From NCBI RefSeq assembly GCF_014042345.1, contig NZ_JACEZT010000012.1, positions 62,001 to 126,000 on the forward strand: a stretch of DNA of 64,000 nt. Direction: 5' to 3'. This document shows positions 8,823 through 18,157 of this stretch, piece by piece. The first letter of the stretch is position 1. Each line of letters begins with the position of its first letter. The notes beneath the pieces are model-generated. The model was given only the letters and a program-made list of their open reading frames with translations. It did no database searches and was not told the origin of the DNA. Both the position numbers and the translations under genes were made by a program. Source of the DNA: Rugamonas brunnea. Its GTDB lineage: Bacteria; Pseudomonadota; Gammaproteobacteria; Burkholderiales; Burkholderiaceae_D.

Positions 8823-10129
8823 AATTACATATCAAGAACGGCCACCTGATCGACCCGGCCAACGGCATCGACGCCATCAACGACCTGTACATCGCCGCCG
8901 GCAAGGTGGTGGCGGTGGGCAAAGCGCCGGAAGGCTTCGCCGCCGAGCGCACCATCGACGCCACCGGCCTGGTCGTGGCGCCCGGCCTGGTGGACCTGTC
9001 GGCCCGCCTGCGCGAGCCCGGCTACGAATACAAGGCCACGCTGGAATCGGAACTGCAGGCGGCCATGCAGGGCGGCGTCACCAGCCTGGTGTGCCCGCCC
9101 GACACCGACCCCGTGCTCGACGAGCCGGGCCTGGTGGAGATGCTCAAGCACCGCGCCAAGACCCTGAACCAGGCCCACGTGCACCCGCTGGGCGCGCTGA
9201 CGGTGGGCCTGAAGGGCGCCGCGCTGACCGAGATGGCCGAGCTGACCGAAGCCGGTTGCATCGGCTTCGCGCAGGCCGAGGAACCGATCGAGGACACCAC
9301 CGTGCTGCTGCGCGCGCTGCAGTACGCCAAGACCTTCGGCTACACCGTGTGGCTGCGGCCGCAGGACGCCCACATCGGCCGCGGCGGCATCGCCGCCAGC
9401 GGCCCGCTGGCGTCGCGCCTGGGCCTGTCGGGTGTGCCCGTGATGGCCGAAACCATCGCCCTGCACACGATCTTCGAACTGGTGCGCGCCACCGGCGCCA
9501 AGGTCCACCTGTGCCGCATCTCCTCGGCCGCCGGCCTGGAACTGATCCGCGCCGCCAAGCGCGAAGGCTTGCCCGTCACCTGCGACGTGGGCGCCCACCA
9601 CGCCCACCTGACGGACGCCGACATCGGCTTCTTCGATCCGAACGCGCGCGTCACGCCGCCGTTCCGCAGCCAGCGCGACCGCGACGCGATCCGCGCCGCC
9701 CTGCTCGACGGCACCATCGACGCCCTGTGCTCGGACCACACCCCGGTCGACGACGACGAGAAGCTGCTGCCGTTCGGCGAAGCCTCGCCCGGCGCCACCG
9801 GCCTGGAACTGCTGCTGTCGCTGGCCCTCAAGTGGGCCGACGATTACGCGGCCGGCCAGCCCGACGGCGGCGTGCGTCCGCTGGTGCGGGCCGTGGCCAA
9901 GGTGACGGCCGACGCGGCCCGCGTGGCCGGCCTGGACAGCGGCACCCTGGGTGTGGGCAGCACGGCCGACCTGTGCCTGTTCGACCCGACGGCGCGCTGG
10001 ACCGTGAACGCCAACGCGCTGGCCAGCCAGGGCAAGCACACGCCCTTCCTCGGCTACGAGCTGGCCGGCCAGGTGCAGACCACCATCGTGGCCGGCCACG
10101 TCGCCTACCAGCGCGCGCCGGCACGCTGA
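8819..10129 (+). CDS. pyrC': Dihydroorotase-like protein without the HxH metal motif (PyrC', structural partner of PyrB)
   Basis: A 436-residue amidohydrolase-fold protein aligned along its length with type I dihydroorotases (APGLVDL near residue 54, [21 protein letters not shown]). Active enzymes have D-x-H-x-H-L-R-E-P-G at the first metal site; here residues 59-68 read [10 protein letters not shown], so both zinc-binding histidines are replaced by Ser61 and Arg63. The same loss is known in the pyrC' product of Pseudomonas, which has no dihydroorotase activity but is needed for aspartate carbamoyltransferase assembly. The four-base overlap with pyrB fits a fixed stoichiometry. I infer a structural role; the active dihydroorotase should be encoded elsewhere on the chromosome. 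Confidence 0.9.
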   Translation: MKLHIKNGHLIDPANGIDAINDLYIAAGKVVAVGKAPEGFAAERTIDATGLVVAPGLVDLSARLREPGYEYKATLESELQAAMQGGVTSLVCPPDTDPVLDEPGLVEMLKHRAKTLNQAHVHPLGALTVGLKGAALTEMAELTEAGCIGFAQAEEPIEDTTVLLRALQYAKTFGYTVWLRPQDAHIGRGGIAASGPLASRLGLSGVPVMAETIALHTIFELVRATGAKVHLCRISSAAGLELIRAAKREGLPVTCDVGAHHAHLTDADIGFFDPNARVTPPFRSQRDRDAIRAALLDGTIDALCSDHTPVDDDEKLLPFGEASPGATGLELLLSLALKWADDYAAGQPDGGVRPLVRAVAKVTADAARVAGLDSGTLGVGSTADLCLFDPTARWTVNANALASQGKHTPFLGYELAGQVQTTIVAGHVAYQRAPAR

Positions 10130-10137
10130 CCGAACAA

Positions 10138-10196
10138 AACCGGGGTCAGGTCATGCCATCGGGCACCATGCTTGAAGGCATGACCTGACCCCGGTT
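10138..10196. repeat. Perfect 20-bp inverted repeat (REP-like palindrome or terminator)
   Basis: Arms 10138-10157 and 10177-10196 are exact reverse complements; the left arm reads AACCGGGGTCAGGTCATGCC. The loop is 19 bases. It lies between pyrC' and the next acyltransferase gene and is followed after a few bases by a T-run (10205-10210), so it could terminate plus-strand transcription. The perfection and length of the arms also suggest a dispersed palindromic repeat of the kind often seen between genes in this bacterial family (recollection, not checked). Confidence 0.75.
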
Positions 10197-10226
10197 CGTT
10201 GTCCTTTTTTCTTGATGCGGTGATAT

Positions 10227-11024
10227 TTGAACATTCTGCTTGCGTTCCGCCTGGTGCGGGTGGTGCTTCATCTGCTGACCGGCATGGCGACGTGCGCGTT
10301 GGTCTTTCCGTGGATAGGCGGCGCGGCCCGTAACGGCCATATCCGGCGCTGGTCGCGCCAGCTGCTGGCCATGTGCAATGTGACGGTGGAGCTGGCGGCC
10401 GACGGCGCGCCCGTGCTGGCCCATGCGATGGTGGTGGCCAACCATGTGTCCTGGCTCGATATCTTCGTCATCAACGCGCTCTATCCGTGCCGCTTCGTGG
10501 CCAAGGCCGAGATCCGCTCGTGGCCGCTGGCCGGCTGGCTGGCGCACCAGGCCGGCACCGTGTTCATCGCGCGCGGCAACCGGCGCGACCTGCGCCACAT
10601 CTTCAAGGGCCTGGTGCACAACCTGCAGGCCGGTGAGCGCGTCGCCTTCTTCCCCGAGGGGACCACGGCGGCCCAGGGCACGCTGCTGCCGTTCCACGCC
10701 AACCTGTTCGAGGCGGCCATCGACGCCAGGGTGGAAGTGCAACCGTTCGCGCTGTCCTATGTGGACGGGGAGGGCGGCACCCATCCTTCCGTCGATTTCG
10801 TGGGTGAGATGAGTTTTGTGGAAAGCATGATCGTCATCCTCAAGGGCACGCGCGTGCATGCGCGCGTGCACGCGCTGCCGGCGCTGGCCAGCGGGGGCGC
10901 GCACCGGCGCGAGCTGGCCGAGGCGGCCCAGCAGGCCGTGGCCAAGGCGCTGGGGGTGACGCTGGCCGCCGATGCGCCGGCCGCGCCGGAGGCGGACCAG
11001 CCAAGCAAGGCCGCCCGCGCCTGA
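10227..11024 (+). CDS. 1-acyl-sn-glycerol-3-phosphate acyltransferase (PlsC family)
   Basis: A 265-residue membrane-associated acyltransferase with an N-terminal hydrophobic stretch. The catalytic motif NHVSWLDIF (H-x4-D) is near residue 73, and FFPEGTTAAQG is the glycerol-phosphate binding block. These enzymes make phosphatidic acid from lysophosphatidic acid at the inner membrane; some relatives acylate ornithine or other lipids, so the exact acceptor is open. The start is TTG 10227, because the in-frame ATG at 10215 is followed by a stop. The C-terminal tail is rich in Ala and Pro and looks unstructured. Confidence 0.8.
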   Translation: MNILLAFRLVRVVLHLLTGMATCALVFPWIGGAARNGHIRRWSRQLLAMCNVTVELAADGAPVLAHAMVVANHVSWLDIFVINALYPCRFVAKAEIRSWPLAGWLAHQAGTVFIARGNRRDLRHIFKGLVHNLQAGERVAFFPEGTTAAQGTLLPFHANLFEAAIDARVEVQPFALSYVDGEGGTHPSVDFVGEMSFVESMIVILKGTRVHARVHALPALASGGAHRRELAEAAQQAVAKALGVTLAADAPAAPEADQPSKAARA

Positions 11025-11052
11025 GCGGCCGCCGCCCGGCCGGCCTGTTCCT

Positions 11053-11907
11053 TTACTTCTTGCCGCCGTGCTGCTGGTAGCACGGGCAATCTTCCTGCAG
11101 CACCGTATGGTCGTCCAGGCAGACGGCTGTGAGCTGGCCGCCCCACACGCAGCCGCTGTCGAGACCGATCAGGTGGGGCCGCCGCAGCAGGCCCAGCGCC
11201 GACCAGTGGCCGAACACGACCGTGTGGTCGGCGCTGCGCCGGCCCGGCACCTCGAACCACGGCATCAGGCCCGAGGCCGGATCGGCTGTGCCGCTTTCCT
11301 TGAGCTTGAAATCCATCACCCCGTCGGCCGTGCAGAAGCGCAGCCGCGTCATGGCGTTGATCACGCAGCGCAGGCGGTCGGCGCCGCTCAACTGGTCGTC
11401 CCAGCGGTCAGGCTGGTTGCCGTACATTTGCGCCAGAAAGGCGGGCAGGTCGGGGCCGCGCAGCATGGTGGCCACTTCGTCGGCCAGGTCCAGCGCCTGT
11501 TGCGCGCTCCACTGCGGCAGCAGGCCCGCGTGCACCAGAAGGTGGCCTTCGGCGCGCAGCATCAGCGGCCGCCGGCGCAGCCAGTGCAATAATTCGTCGC
11601 GGTCGGGCGCCGCCAGGATGGGATGCAAGGTGTCGCTGTCGTGCTCGGGACGGATGCCGTGGGCCACGGCCAGCAGGTGCAGGTCATGGTTGCCCAGCAC
11701 GCTGTTGACGCGGCCGTCGCTGGCCTCGCACAGGGCTTTCACGTGGCGCAGCGTGGCCAGCGAGTCGGGGCCGCGATTGACGAGGTCGCCTGCGAACAGG
11801 ATGGACGGTGATTCGGCCGCGTCCGCCTCGCGGCTGGCGATGCGCGCCAGCAGGGCGACGGTCTGCTCGTGGCAGCCTTGCAAATCGCCGATGACATAGG
11901 TTTTCAT
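11053..11907 (-). CDS. apaH: Symmetrical bis(5'-nucleosyl)-tetraphosphatase (ApaH)
   Basis: A 284-residue calcineurin-like phosphoesterase. Metal-binding motifs are in order: GDLQGCH near residue 7, [16 protein letters not shown], and later HAGLLPQW and FGHWSALG. ApaH hydrolyses Ap4A to two ADP and also removes Np4 caps from RNA. I chose ATG 11907, directly before TYVIGDLQG; an upstream in-frame ATG at 11943 would add 12 non-conserved residues. It is divergent from rfbB, with 145 bases between them that must hold both promoters. Confidence 0.93.
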   Translation of the reverse strand: MKTYVIGDLQGCHEQTVALLARIASREADAAESPSILFAGDLVNRGPDSLATLRHVKALCEASDGRVNSVLGNHDLHLLAVAHGIRPEHDSDTLHPILAAPDRDELLHWLRRRPLMLRAEGHLLVHAGLLPQWSAQQALDLADEVATMLRGPDLPAFLAQMYGNQPDRWDDQLSGADRLRCVINAMTRLRFCTADGVMDFKLKESGTADPASGLMPWFEVPGRRSADHTVVFGHWSALGLLRRPHLIGLDSGCVWGGQLTAVCLDDHTVLQEDCPCYQQHGGKK

Positions 11908-12052
11908 GGTGGTGTTTCGTTTATCGTTGTAGGGCGGGTTCAACTATCCTGTGATCTAGCGGCGGGCCAGTAATTTTTGCCCGGTGACCCACGAGTTTCA
12001 CATAAAATCATGCTCATGACTAATGTGGTGCTCAGCACAGGATAACAACCCG

Positions 12053-13126
12053 ATGATATTTGTGACAGGCGGTGCCGGCTTCATCGGCTCAAATTTCGTA
12101 CTGGACTGGCTGGCGCAATCGGATGAGCCCGTCCTCAATTATGACAAGCTGACCTACGCGGGCAACCTCAACAACCTGGCCTCGCTCAAGCAAGACAGCC
12201 GCCATGTGTTCGTGCGCGGCGACATTTGCGACCAGGCCCAGGTGGAGGCCTTGTTGCAACAGTACCGGCCGCGCGCCATCGTGCACTTCGCGGCCGAGTC
12301 GCACGTGGACCGCTCCATCCACGGCCCCGGCGCCTTCATCCAGACCAACATCAACGGCACCTTCAGCCTGCTCGAAGCGGCGCGCGCCTACTGGAGCGGC
12401 CTGGAAGGCGAGGAGAAGGCGGCGTTCCGCTTCCTGCACGTGTCGACCGACGAAGTGTATGGCACGCTGGGCCCGGACGATGCGCCGTTCAGCGAGACCA
12501 CGGCCTACGCGCCCAACAGCCCGTATTCCGCCTCCAAGGCCGCGTCCGACCACCTGGTGCGCTCCTACCACCACACCTACGGCTTGCCGACGCTGACCAC
12601 CAACTGCTCCAACAATTACGGTCCCTACCACTTCCCGGAAAAGCTGATCCCGCTGATCATCGCCAATGCCCAGGCCGGCAAGCCGCTGCCCATCTACGGC
12701 GACGGCCTGCAAGTGCGCGACTGGTTGTATGTGAGCGACCACTGCGCCGCCATCCGCCGCGTGCTCGATGCCGGCCGCCTGGGCGAGACCTACAACGTGG
12801 GCGGCTGGAACGAGATGACCAACCTGGACGTGGTGCACACGTTGTGCGACATGCTCGACCGCCTCAAGCCGCGCGCGGACGGCGCCAGCTACCGGGCCCA
12901 GATCACCTACGTCAAGGATCGCCCCGGCCACGACCGCCGCTACGCCATCGATGCGCGCAAGCTGGAGCGCGAGCTGGGCTGGAAACCGGCCGAGACCTTC
13001 CAGAGCGGCATCGCCAAGACCGTGCAATGGTATCTCGACCACCAGGACTGGGTGGCCGACGTGCAGTCGGGCAGCTACGCGAGCTGGGTGGAAACCAATT
13101 ACTTCAACCGTGAGAGCGTCCAATGA
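12053..13126 (+). CDS. rfbB: dTDP-glucose 4,6-dehydratase
   Basis: A 357-residue extended short-chain dehydrogenase. The NAD-binding glycine motif [13 protein letters not shown] starts at residue 3; [22 protein letters not shown] and the catalytic [12 protein letters not shown] follow. It converts dTDP-glucose to the 4-keto-6-deoxy sugar in the dTDP-L-rhamnose pathway. ATG 12053 is chosen because AGGATAAC lies just upstream and the Rossmann motif starts immediately; an upstream in-frame ATG at 12023 adds ten unlikely residues. It is the first gene of a tightly overlapped rfbBACD operon. Confidence 0.95.
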   Translation: MIFVTGGAGFIGSNFVLDWLAQSDEPVLNYDKLTYAGNLNNLASLKQDSRHVFVRGDICDQAQVEALLQQYRPRAIVHFAAESHVDRSIHGPGAFIQTNINGTFSLLEAARAYWSGLEGEEKAAFRFLHVSTDEVYGTLGPDDAPFSETTAYAPNSPYSASKAASDHLVRSYHHTYGLPTLTTNCSNNYGPYHFPEKLIPLIIANAQAGKPLPIYGDGLQVRDWLYVSDHCAAIRRVLDAGRLGETYNVGGWNEMTNLDVVHTLCDMLDRLKPRADGASYRAQITYVKDRPGHDRRYAIDARKLERELGWKPAETFQSGIAKTVQWYLDHQDWVADVQSGSYASWVETNYFNRESVQ

Positions 13127-14025
13127 GCGATCCCATCCACGACCGCAAGGGCATCATCCTGGCTGGCGGGTCCGGCACCCGGCTCTACCCGGTGACGATG
13201 AGCGTATCGAAGCAGCTGCTGCCGATCTACGACAAGCCGATGATCTACCATCCGCTGACCACGCTGATGCTGGCCGGCATGCGCGACATTCTCATCATCT
13301 CCACGCCGCAGGACACGCCGCGCTTCAAGGACTTGCTGGGCGACGGCAGCCAGTGGGGCATCCGCCTGCAATACGCGGTGCAGCCGTCGCCGGACGGGCT
13401 GGCGCAGGCCTTCATCATCGGCAAGGAGTTCGTCGGTGATTCGCCGTCGGCCCTTATCCTGGGTGACAACATTTACTACGGCAACGACCTGGACGCGCTG
13501 CTGCGCCACGCGGCCAGCCGCGGCGACGGCGCCACCGTGTTCGCCTACCACGTGACCGATCCCGAACGCTATGGCGTGGTCGAGTTCGATGGGGAACGGC
13601 GCGCCGTCAGCATCGAGGAAAAGCCGCTGCAGCCCAAGTCCAACTACGCCGTCACCGGCTTGTATTTCTACGACCGCCAGGTGTGCGACATCGCGGCGAA
13701 GATCAAGCCGTCCGCGCGCGGCGAGCTGGAGATCACGGACGTGAACCGGGCCTACCTGGAAGCGGGCCAGCTCAACGTGGAAGTGATGGGGCGCGGCATG
13801 GCCTGGCTCGACACCGGCACCCATGAATCGCTGCTCGACGCCTCGCAATTCATCGCCACCATCGAGCGCCGCCAGGGCTTGAAAGTGGCGTGCCCGGAGG
13901 AGATCGCCTACCGCAAGGGCTATATCGACGCGGCCCAGCTGCGCCGCCTGGCCGAGCCGCTGAAGAAGAACCAGTACGGCCAGTATCTGCTGCAAATTCT
14001 TGAAGACAAGGTGATTCCGCGATGA
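13123..14025 (+). CDS. rfbA: Glucose-1-phosphate thymidylyltransferase
   Basis: A 300-residue nucleotidyltransferase with the N-terminal signature [13 protein letters not shown], then [19 protein letters not shown] with the metal-binding aspartate, and [19 protein letters not shown]. It couples glucose-1-phosphate and dTTP to dTDP-glucose, the first step of dTDP-rhamnose synthesis. It overlaps rfbB by ATGA at its start and rfbC by ATGA at its end, so the whole set is translationally linked. Confidence 0.95.
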   Translation: MSDPIHDRKGIILAGGSGTRLYPVTMSVSKQLLPIYDKPMIYHPLTTLMLAGMRDILIISTPQDTPRFKDLLGDGSQWGIRLQYAVQPSPDGLAQAFIIGKEFVGDSPSALILGDNIYYGNDLDALLRHAASRGDGATVFAYHVTDPERYGVVEFDGERRAVSIEEKPLQPKSNYAVTGLYFYDRQVCDIAAKIKPSARGELEITDVNRAYLEAGQLNVEVMGRGMAWLDTGTHESLLDASQFIATIERRQGLKVACPEEIAYRKGYIDAAQLRRLAEPLKKNQYGQYLLQILEDKVIPR

Positions 14026-14567
14026 ATGTTGTGACTACCCCGCTGGACGGCTTGCTGGTGCTGGAGCCGCGCGTGTTCGGCGACGACCGCGGTTTTTTCT
14101 TTGAAAGCTTTAACGCCCGCCGCTTCGCTGAACTGACGGGCGTGACGGCCCCGTTCGTGCAGGATAACCATTCGCGTTCGGCCCGCAATGTGCTGCGCGG
14201 CCTGCACTACCAGATCCAGCAAGCCCAGGGCAAGCTGGTGCGCGTTACGGCCGGCGCCGTGTTCGACGTGGCCGTGGACTTGCGCAAGAGCTCGCCCACC
14301 TTCGGCCAGTGGTACGGGCTGGAACTGTCGGCCGAGAACAAGCGCCAGTTGTGGATACCGGCCGGTTTCGCGCACGGCTTCGTCGTCACCAGCGAGTCCG
14401 CCGAATTCCTGTACAAGACCACCGACTACTGGGCGCCCGAGTACGAACGGTCCATCCTGTGGAACGACCCGGCGATCGGCATCACGTGGCCGCTGGACGG
14501 CGCGCCGCTGCTGTCAGGCAAGGACCAGGCCGGCAAGCTGCTGGCCGACGCGGAAGTCTACCCATGA
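14022..14567 (+). CDS. rfbC: dTDP-4-dehydrorhamnose 3,5-epimerase
   Basis: A 181-residue cupin-fold protein of normal length for RmlC. Recognisable blocks are [37 protein letters not shown] with the catalytic histidine, [12 protein letters not shown] and [11 protein letters not shown]. It epimerises C3 and C5 of dTDP-4-keto-6-deoxyglucose. It overlaps both rfbA and rfbD by four bases. Confidence 0.95.
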   Translation: MNVVTTPLDGLLVLEPRVFGDDRGFFFESFNARRFAELTGVTAPFVQDNHSRSARNVLRGLHYQIQQAQGKLVRVTAGAVFDVAVDLRKSSPTFGQWYGLELSAENKRQLWIPAGFAHGFVVTSESAEFLYKTTDYWAPEYERSILWNDPAIGITWPLDGAPLLSGKDQAGKLLADAEVYP

Positions 14568-15421
14568 AGATCCTGCTGACGGGAAGCACGGGCCAGGTCG
14601 GCTACGAACTGGAACGCAGCCTGCAGGGCATAGGCGAGGTGGTGGCCGTCGACCGCAGCCGCATGGACCTGGCCGACCTGGACCAGGTGCGCAGCGTGAT
14701 CCGCGCCGTGCGCCCCACCCTGATCGTCAACCCGGCCGCCTACACGGCCGTGGACAAGGCCGAGAGCGAGCCCGAACTGGCCTACCGCGTCAACGCCGAA
14801 GCGCCGGGCCTGATGGCCGAGGAAGCGAAGTTGCTGGGCGCGGCCATGGTCCATTATTCGACCGATTACGTGTTCGACGGTAGCGATCCGGCGCCGCGCG
14901 TGGAGGGCGACGCCACCGGCCCGCTCAATGTGTACGGCGCCAGCAAGCTGGCCGGCGAGCAAGCTATCGCGGCGGCCGGCATCCCGCACCTGATTTTCCG
15001 CACCAGCTGGGTGTATGGCATGCGCGGCAAGAATTTCCTGCTGACCATGCTGCGCCTGGGGCGCGAGCGCGACGAGCTGCGGGTGGTGAACGACCAGCAC
15101 GGCGCGCCCACGTGGAGCCGCACCATCGCCGACACGACGGCGCTCATGCTGGCCCAGGCCGGCGCGCCCGACAGCGCGTGGTGGCAGCAGCACGGCGGCG
15201 TCTACCACCTGAGCAGCCAGGGCCAGACCACCTGGTACGACTTCACGCGCGCCATCCTGGAGACGGCCGGCATAGCGTGCTCCGTGCTGCCCATTTCCAG
15301 CGCCGAGTATCCGGTGCCGGCCCGGCGCCCGGCCCATTCCGTGCTCTCGTCCGCACGCCTGATGGCGCATTGCCGCCTGCCGCAATGGCAGGAAGCGTTG
15401 CGGCTGTGCCTGCAACAATGA
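14564..15421 (+). CDS. rfbD: dTDP-4-dehydrorhamnose reductase
   Basis: A 285-residue reductase starting ILLTGSTGQVGYELER, an NAD(P)-binding glycine motif, followed by NPAAYTAVDKAE, YSTDYVFDGS, the catalytic YGASKLAGE and FRTSWVYG. It makes dTDP-L-rhamnose, the donor for rhamnose units of O-antigen or capsule. The ATG at 14564 overlaps the rfbC stop. It is the last gene of rfbBACD; the next gene, a WecA-like transferase, begins 190 bases later. Confidence 0.95.
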   Translation: MKILLTGSTGQVGYELERSLQGIGEVVAVDRSRMDLADLDQVRSVIRAVRPTLIVNPAAYTAVDKAESEPELAYRVNAEAPGLMAEEAKLLGAAMVHYSTDYVFDGSDPAPRVEGDATGPLNVYGASKLAGEQAIAAAGIPHLIFRTSWVYGMRGKNFLLTMLRLGRERDELRVVNDQHGAPTWSRTIADTTALMLAQAGAPDSAWWQQHGGVYHLSSQGQTTWYDFTRAILETAGIACSVLPISSAEYPVPARRPAHSVLSSARLMAHCRLPQWQEALRLCLQQ

Positions 15422-15611
15422 CGGTGTAGCCAGATGTAAGCGTCGGCCCCTGGGCGGCCGTCGCTTGCTAGAATGCCGGGCGCTTCAGCTAATCCGGTAC
15501 AATCGTCTATTGGCGAGCTGATAAGAGACGGACCGGGGGCGCGTGGCCCCGCTGTATCCGATCGCGACCATCAAGCGCCGCCCGCTATTTTCGTCCAGAC
15601 AAAAAAAATAA

Positions 15612-16709
15612 ATGTTTTCCTTTTTACTGAGTTTCATCGCGTCCACGCTGTTGACTCTGCTGGTCATTAAAGAAGCCCGCTTGCACGGGCCGGCCCTCGA
15701 TGCCGATTTCGACGGTGTGCAGAAAGTCCACGTGCACACGGTGGCCCGCATCGGCGGCTTGCCCATTTTCGTGGCCGTGGCGCTCAGTTCCTGCATTTCC
15801 ATCTGGCGCGTGCCCATCATGGGCAACTGGCTGCTGGCGCTGCTCGGCTGCTCGGCCGTGGCCTTCGCCGGCGGCATCGCGGAGGATTACACGGGCAAGG
15901 TGAGCGCGGCGCGCCGCCTGGTGCTGACCATGGCGGCCGCGCTGATGGGCTATTTCCTGCTCGACGCGCGCATCGACCGCATCGACTGGGCTTATTTTTC
16001 GGCCTGGCCCTTGCCCTACATGTGGCTGACCCTGCCGCTGACGATACTGGCCGTGGCCGGCATCGCCAACGCCGTCAACATCATCGACGGCTTCAACGGC
16101 CTGGCCAGCGTGGTCACGATCTGTATGCTGCTCTCTCTCGGTTACGTGGCACTGCAGGTCAATGACATGTTCGTGCTGGTGGCGGCCCTGATGGTGGCCG
16201 GCGCCACGGCGGGTTTTTTGGTGTGGAATTATCCGGTCGGGCTGATCTTCCTCGGTGACGGCGGCGCCTATTTCATCGGCTTCATGCTGGGGGAGCTGGC
16301 CTTGCTGCTGGTGATGCGCAATCCCCAGGTGTCGACCTGGTACGCGGCCTTGCTGCTGATTTATCCCGCGTTCGAAACCCTGTTTTCCGCCTATCGCCGC
16401 CTGTTCGTGCGCGGCAAGTCGCCGACCATGCCCGATGGCATCCATTTGCACAGCCTGATCTTCCGCCGCATCGTGCAATGGGCCGTGGGCCGCAAGGAAG
16501 CGCGCGCCCTGATGCGCCGCAATTCGCTGACCTCGCCCTACCTGTGGCTGTTTTCGCTGATGGCCGTGGTGCCGGCCACCATCTTCTGGCGCCATACCTG
16601 GCTATTGATGATTTTCTGCCTGCTGTTCATCACCAGCTATATCTGGATTTATGTCCGCATCGTGCGCTTCAAGGCGCCGCGCTGGATGATACGGCATAAG
16701 AAGCACTAG
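15612..16709 (+). CDS. Undecaprenyl-phosphate sugar-1-phosphate transferase (MraY/WecA family, GT4-like)
   Basis: A 365-residue polytopic membrane protein with about ten hydrophobic segments. Family motifs are NAVNIIDGFNGLA near residue 158 with the Mg-binding aspartates, FLGDGGAYFIGF, and the cytoplasmic DGIHLHSLIFRR with the histidine pair. These enzymes load the first sugar phosphate onto undecaprenyl phosphate at the inner membrane to start O-antigen or other glycan synthesis. Position after rfbBACD supports that role. Whether the sugar is GlcNAc (WecA) or another HexNAc (as in WbpL) cannot be settled from sequence. Confidence 0.85.
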   Translation: MFSFLLSFIASTLLTLLVIKEARLHGPALDADFDGVQKVHVHTVARIGGLPIFVAVALSSCISIWRVPIMGNWLLALLGCSAVAFAGGIAEDYTGKVSAARRLVLTMAAALMGYFLLDARIDRIDWAYFSAWPLPYMWLTLPLTILAVAGIANAVNIIDGFNGLASVVTICMLLSLGYVALQVNDMFVLVAALMVAGATAGFLVWNYPVGLIFLGDGGAYFIGFMLGELALLLVMRNPQVSTWYAALLLIYPAFETLFSAYRRLFVRGKSPTMPDGIHLHSLIFRRIVQWAVGRKEARALMRRNSLTSPYLWLFSLMAVVPATIFWRHTWLLMIFCLLFITSYIWIYVRIVRFKAPRWMIRHKKH

Positions 16710-16773
16710 TCCCGGCCCCGGCTGCGGTATCATGTCGGCCTTGCTGCCCCCACTAACCACGCTCATACACACT

Positions 16774-18156
16774 ATGGTTTCCCTGTCAAAAACGATTTTC
16801 AAAGCATACGATATCCGCGGCATCATCGGTAAAACCCTGGACGCGGGCGTGGCCCGCCAGATCGGCCAGGCGTTCGGCCAGGCCGCGCTGGCCAAGGGCG
16901 AGCGCGCCGTGGTGATCGGCCGCGACGGCCGGCTGTCCGGCCCGGAACTGGCGGCCGCGCTGGCGCAGGGCCTGCAGGCGGCGGGTGTGGACGTGATCGA
17001 CCTGGGCGTGGTGGCCACCCCCATGGTCTATTTCGGCACCCATGCGCTGGACGCGCGTTCGGGCATCATGGTCACCGGCAGCCACAATCCGCCCGACTAC
17101 AACGGCTTCAAGATGGTGCTGGCCGGTGAGGCCATCCACGGCGAGGCCATCACCTCGCTGTACCAGCGCATCGTCGACCATGACGGTTCCAGCGCCGCCA
17201 CGCCGGGCAGCTACCGCACCCACGACATCCGCGCCGCCTACCTGGAGCGCATCATCGGCGACGTCAAGCTGGCGCGCCCGATCAAGATCGCCGTCGACTG
17301 CGGCAACGGCGTGGCCGGCGCGTTCGCGGGCGACCTGTATCGCGGCATGGGCTGCGAAGTGATCGAGTTGTTCTGCGACGTGGACGGCAACTTCCCCAAC
17401 CACCATCCCGATCCGGCCCACCCGGAGAACCTGCAGGACCTGATCCGCTGCCTGCAGGAGACGGACGCCGAGATCGGCCTGGCCTTCGACGGCGACGGCG
17501 ACCGCCTGGGCATCGTCACCAAGGATGGCCAGATCATCTACCCGGACCGCCAGATGATGCTGTTCGCGGCCGACGTGCTGACCCGCCATCCGGGTCAGCA
17601 GATCCTGTTCGACGTCAAGTGCACGCGCCACCTGGCGCCGTATATCGCCAAGAGCGGCGGCCAGCCGCTGATGTACAAGACCGGCCACTCGCTGGTGAAA
17701 GCCAAGCTGCGCGAGACGGGCGCCCCGCTGGGCGGCGAAATGAGCGGCCACATCTTCTTCAAGGACCGCTGGTACGGTTTCGACGACGGCCTGTACGCCG
17801 GCGCGCGCATGCTGGAAATCCTGACCCGCGAATCCGATCCATCGGCCCTGCTCAATTCCCTGCCGCAGTCCGACAGCACGCCGGAACTGCACCTGGAGCT
17901 GAAGGAAGGCGAGAACGTGGCGCTGATGGACAAGCTGCGCAGCGACGCCGAATTCCCCGGCCACGAGCAGATCATCACCATTGACGGCCTGCGGGTGGAA
18001 TACGCGGACGGCTTCGGCCTGGCCCGCTCGTCCAACACCACGCCGGTGATCGTGATGCGCTTCGAAGCGGAGACCCCGGACGCGCTGGTGCGCATCCAGG
18101 GCCAGTTCAAGCGCGTGATCCTGGCCGCCAAGCCGGACGCGGTCCTGCCGTTCTGA
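16774..18156 (+). CDS. Phosphomannomutase/phosphoglucomutase
   Basis: A 460-residue alpha-D-phosphohexomutase of the AlgC/ManB type. The start KTIFKAYDIRG is characteristic; the phosphoserine loop is GIMVTGSHNPPDYNG near residue 100, the metal loop is FDGDGDRLG, the sugar-binding loop is GGEMSGHIFF, and the phosphate-binding loop is ARSSNTTPVIVMRFE. It interconverts 1- and 6-phosphates of mannose or glucose and so feeds GDP-mannose and dTDP-sugar synthesis. ATG 16774 is chosen because the AYDIRG block starts soon after; no strong ribosome binding site is seen. Only one base separates it from waaC. Confidence 0.93.
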   Translation: MVSLSKTIFKAYDIRGIIGKTLDAGVARQIGQAFGQAALAKGERAVVIGRDGRLSGPELAAALAQGLQAAGVDVIDLGVVATPMVYFGTHALDARSGIMVTGSHNPPDYNGFKMVLAGEAIHGEAITSLYQRIVDHDGSSAATPGSYRTHDIRAAYLERIIGDVKLARPIKIAVDCGNGVAGAFAGDLYRGMGCEVIELFCDVDGNFPNHHPDPAHPENLQDLIRCLQETDAEIGLAFDGDGDRLGIVTKDGQIIYPDRQMMLFAADVLTRHPGQQILFDVKCTRHLAPYIAKSGGQPLMYKTGHSLVKAKLRETGAPLGGEMSGHIFFKDRWYGFDDGLYAGARMLEILTRESDPSALLNSLPQSDSTPELHLELKEGENVALMDKLRSDAEFPGHEQIITIDGLRVEYADGFGLARSSNTTPVIVMRFEAETPDALVRIQGQFKRVILAAKPDAVLPF

Positions 18157-18157
18157 C

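Noticed and set aside
8819-10129. Calling the gene after pyrB an active dihydroorotase
   Set aside because: The HxH zinc motif is replaced by Ser and Arg, so catalysis by the usual mechanism is not expected.
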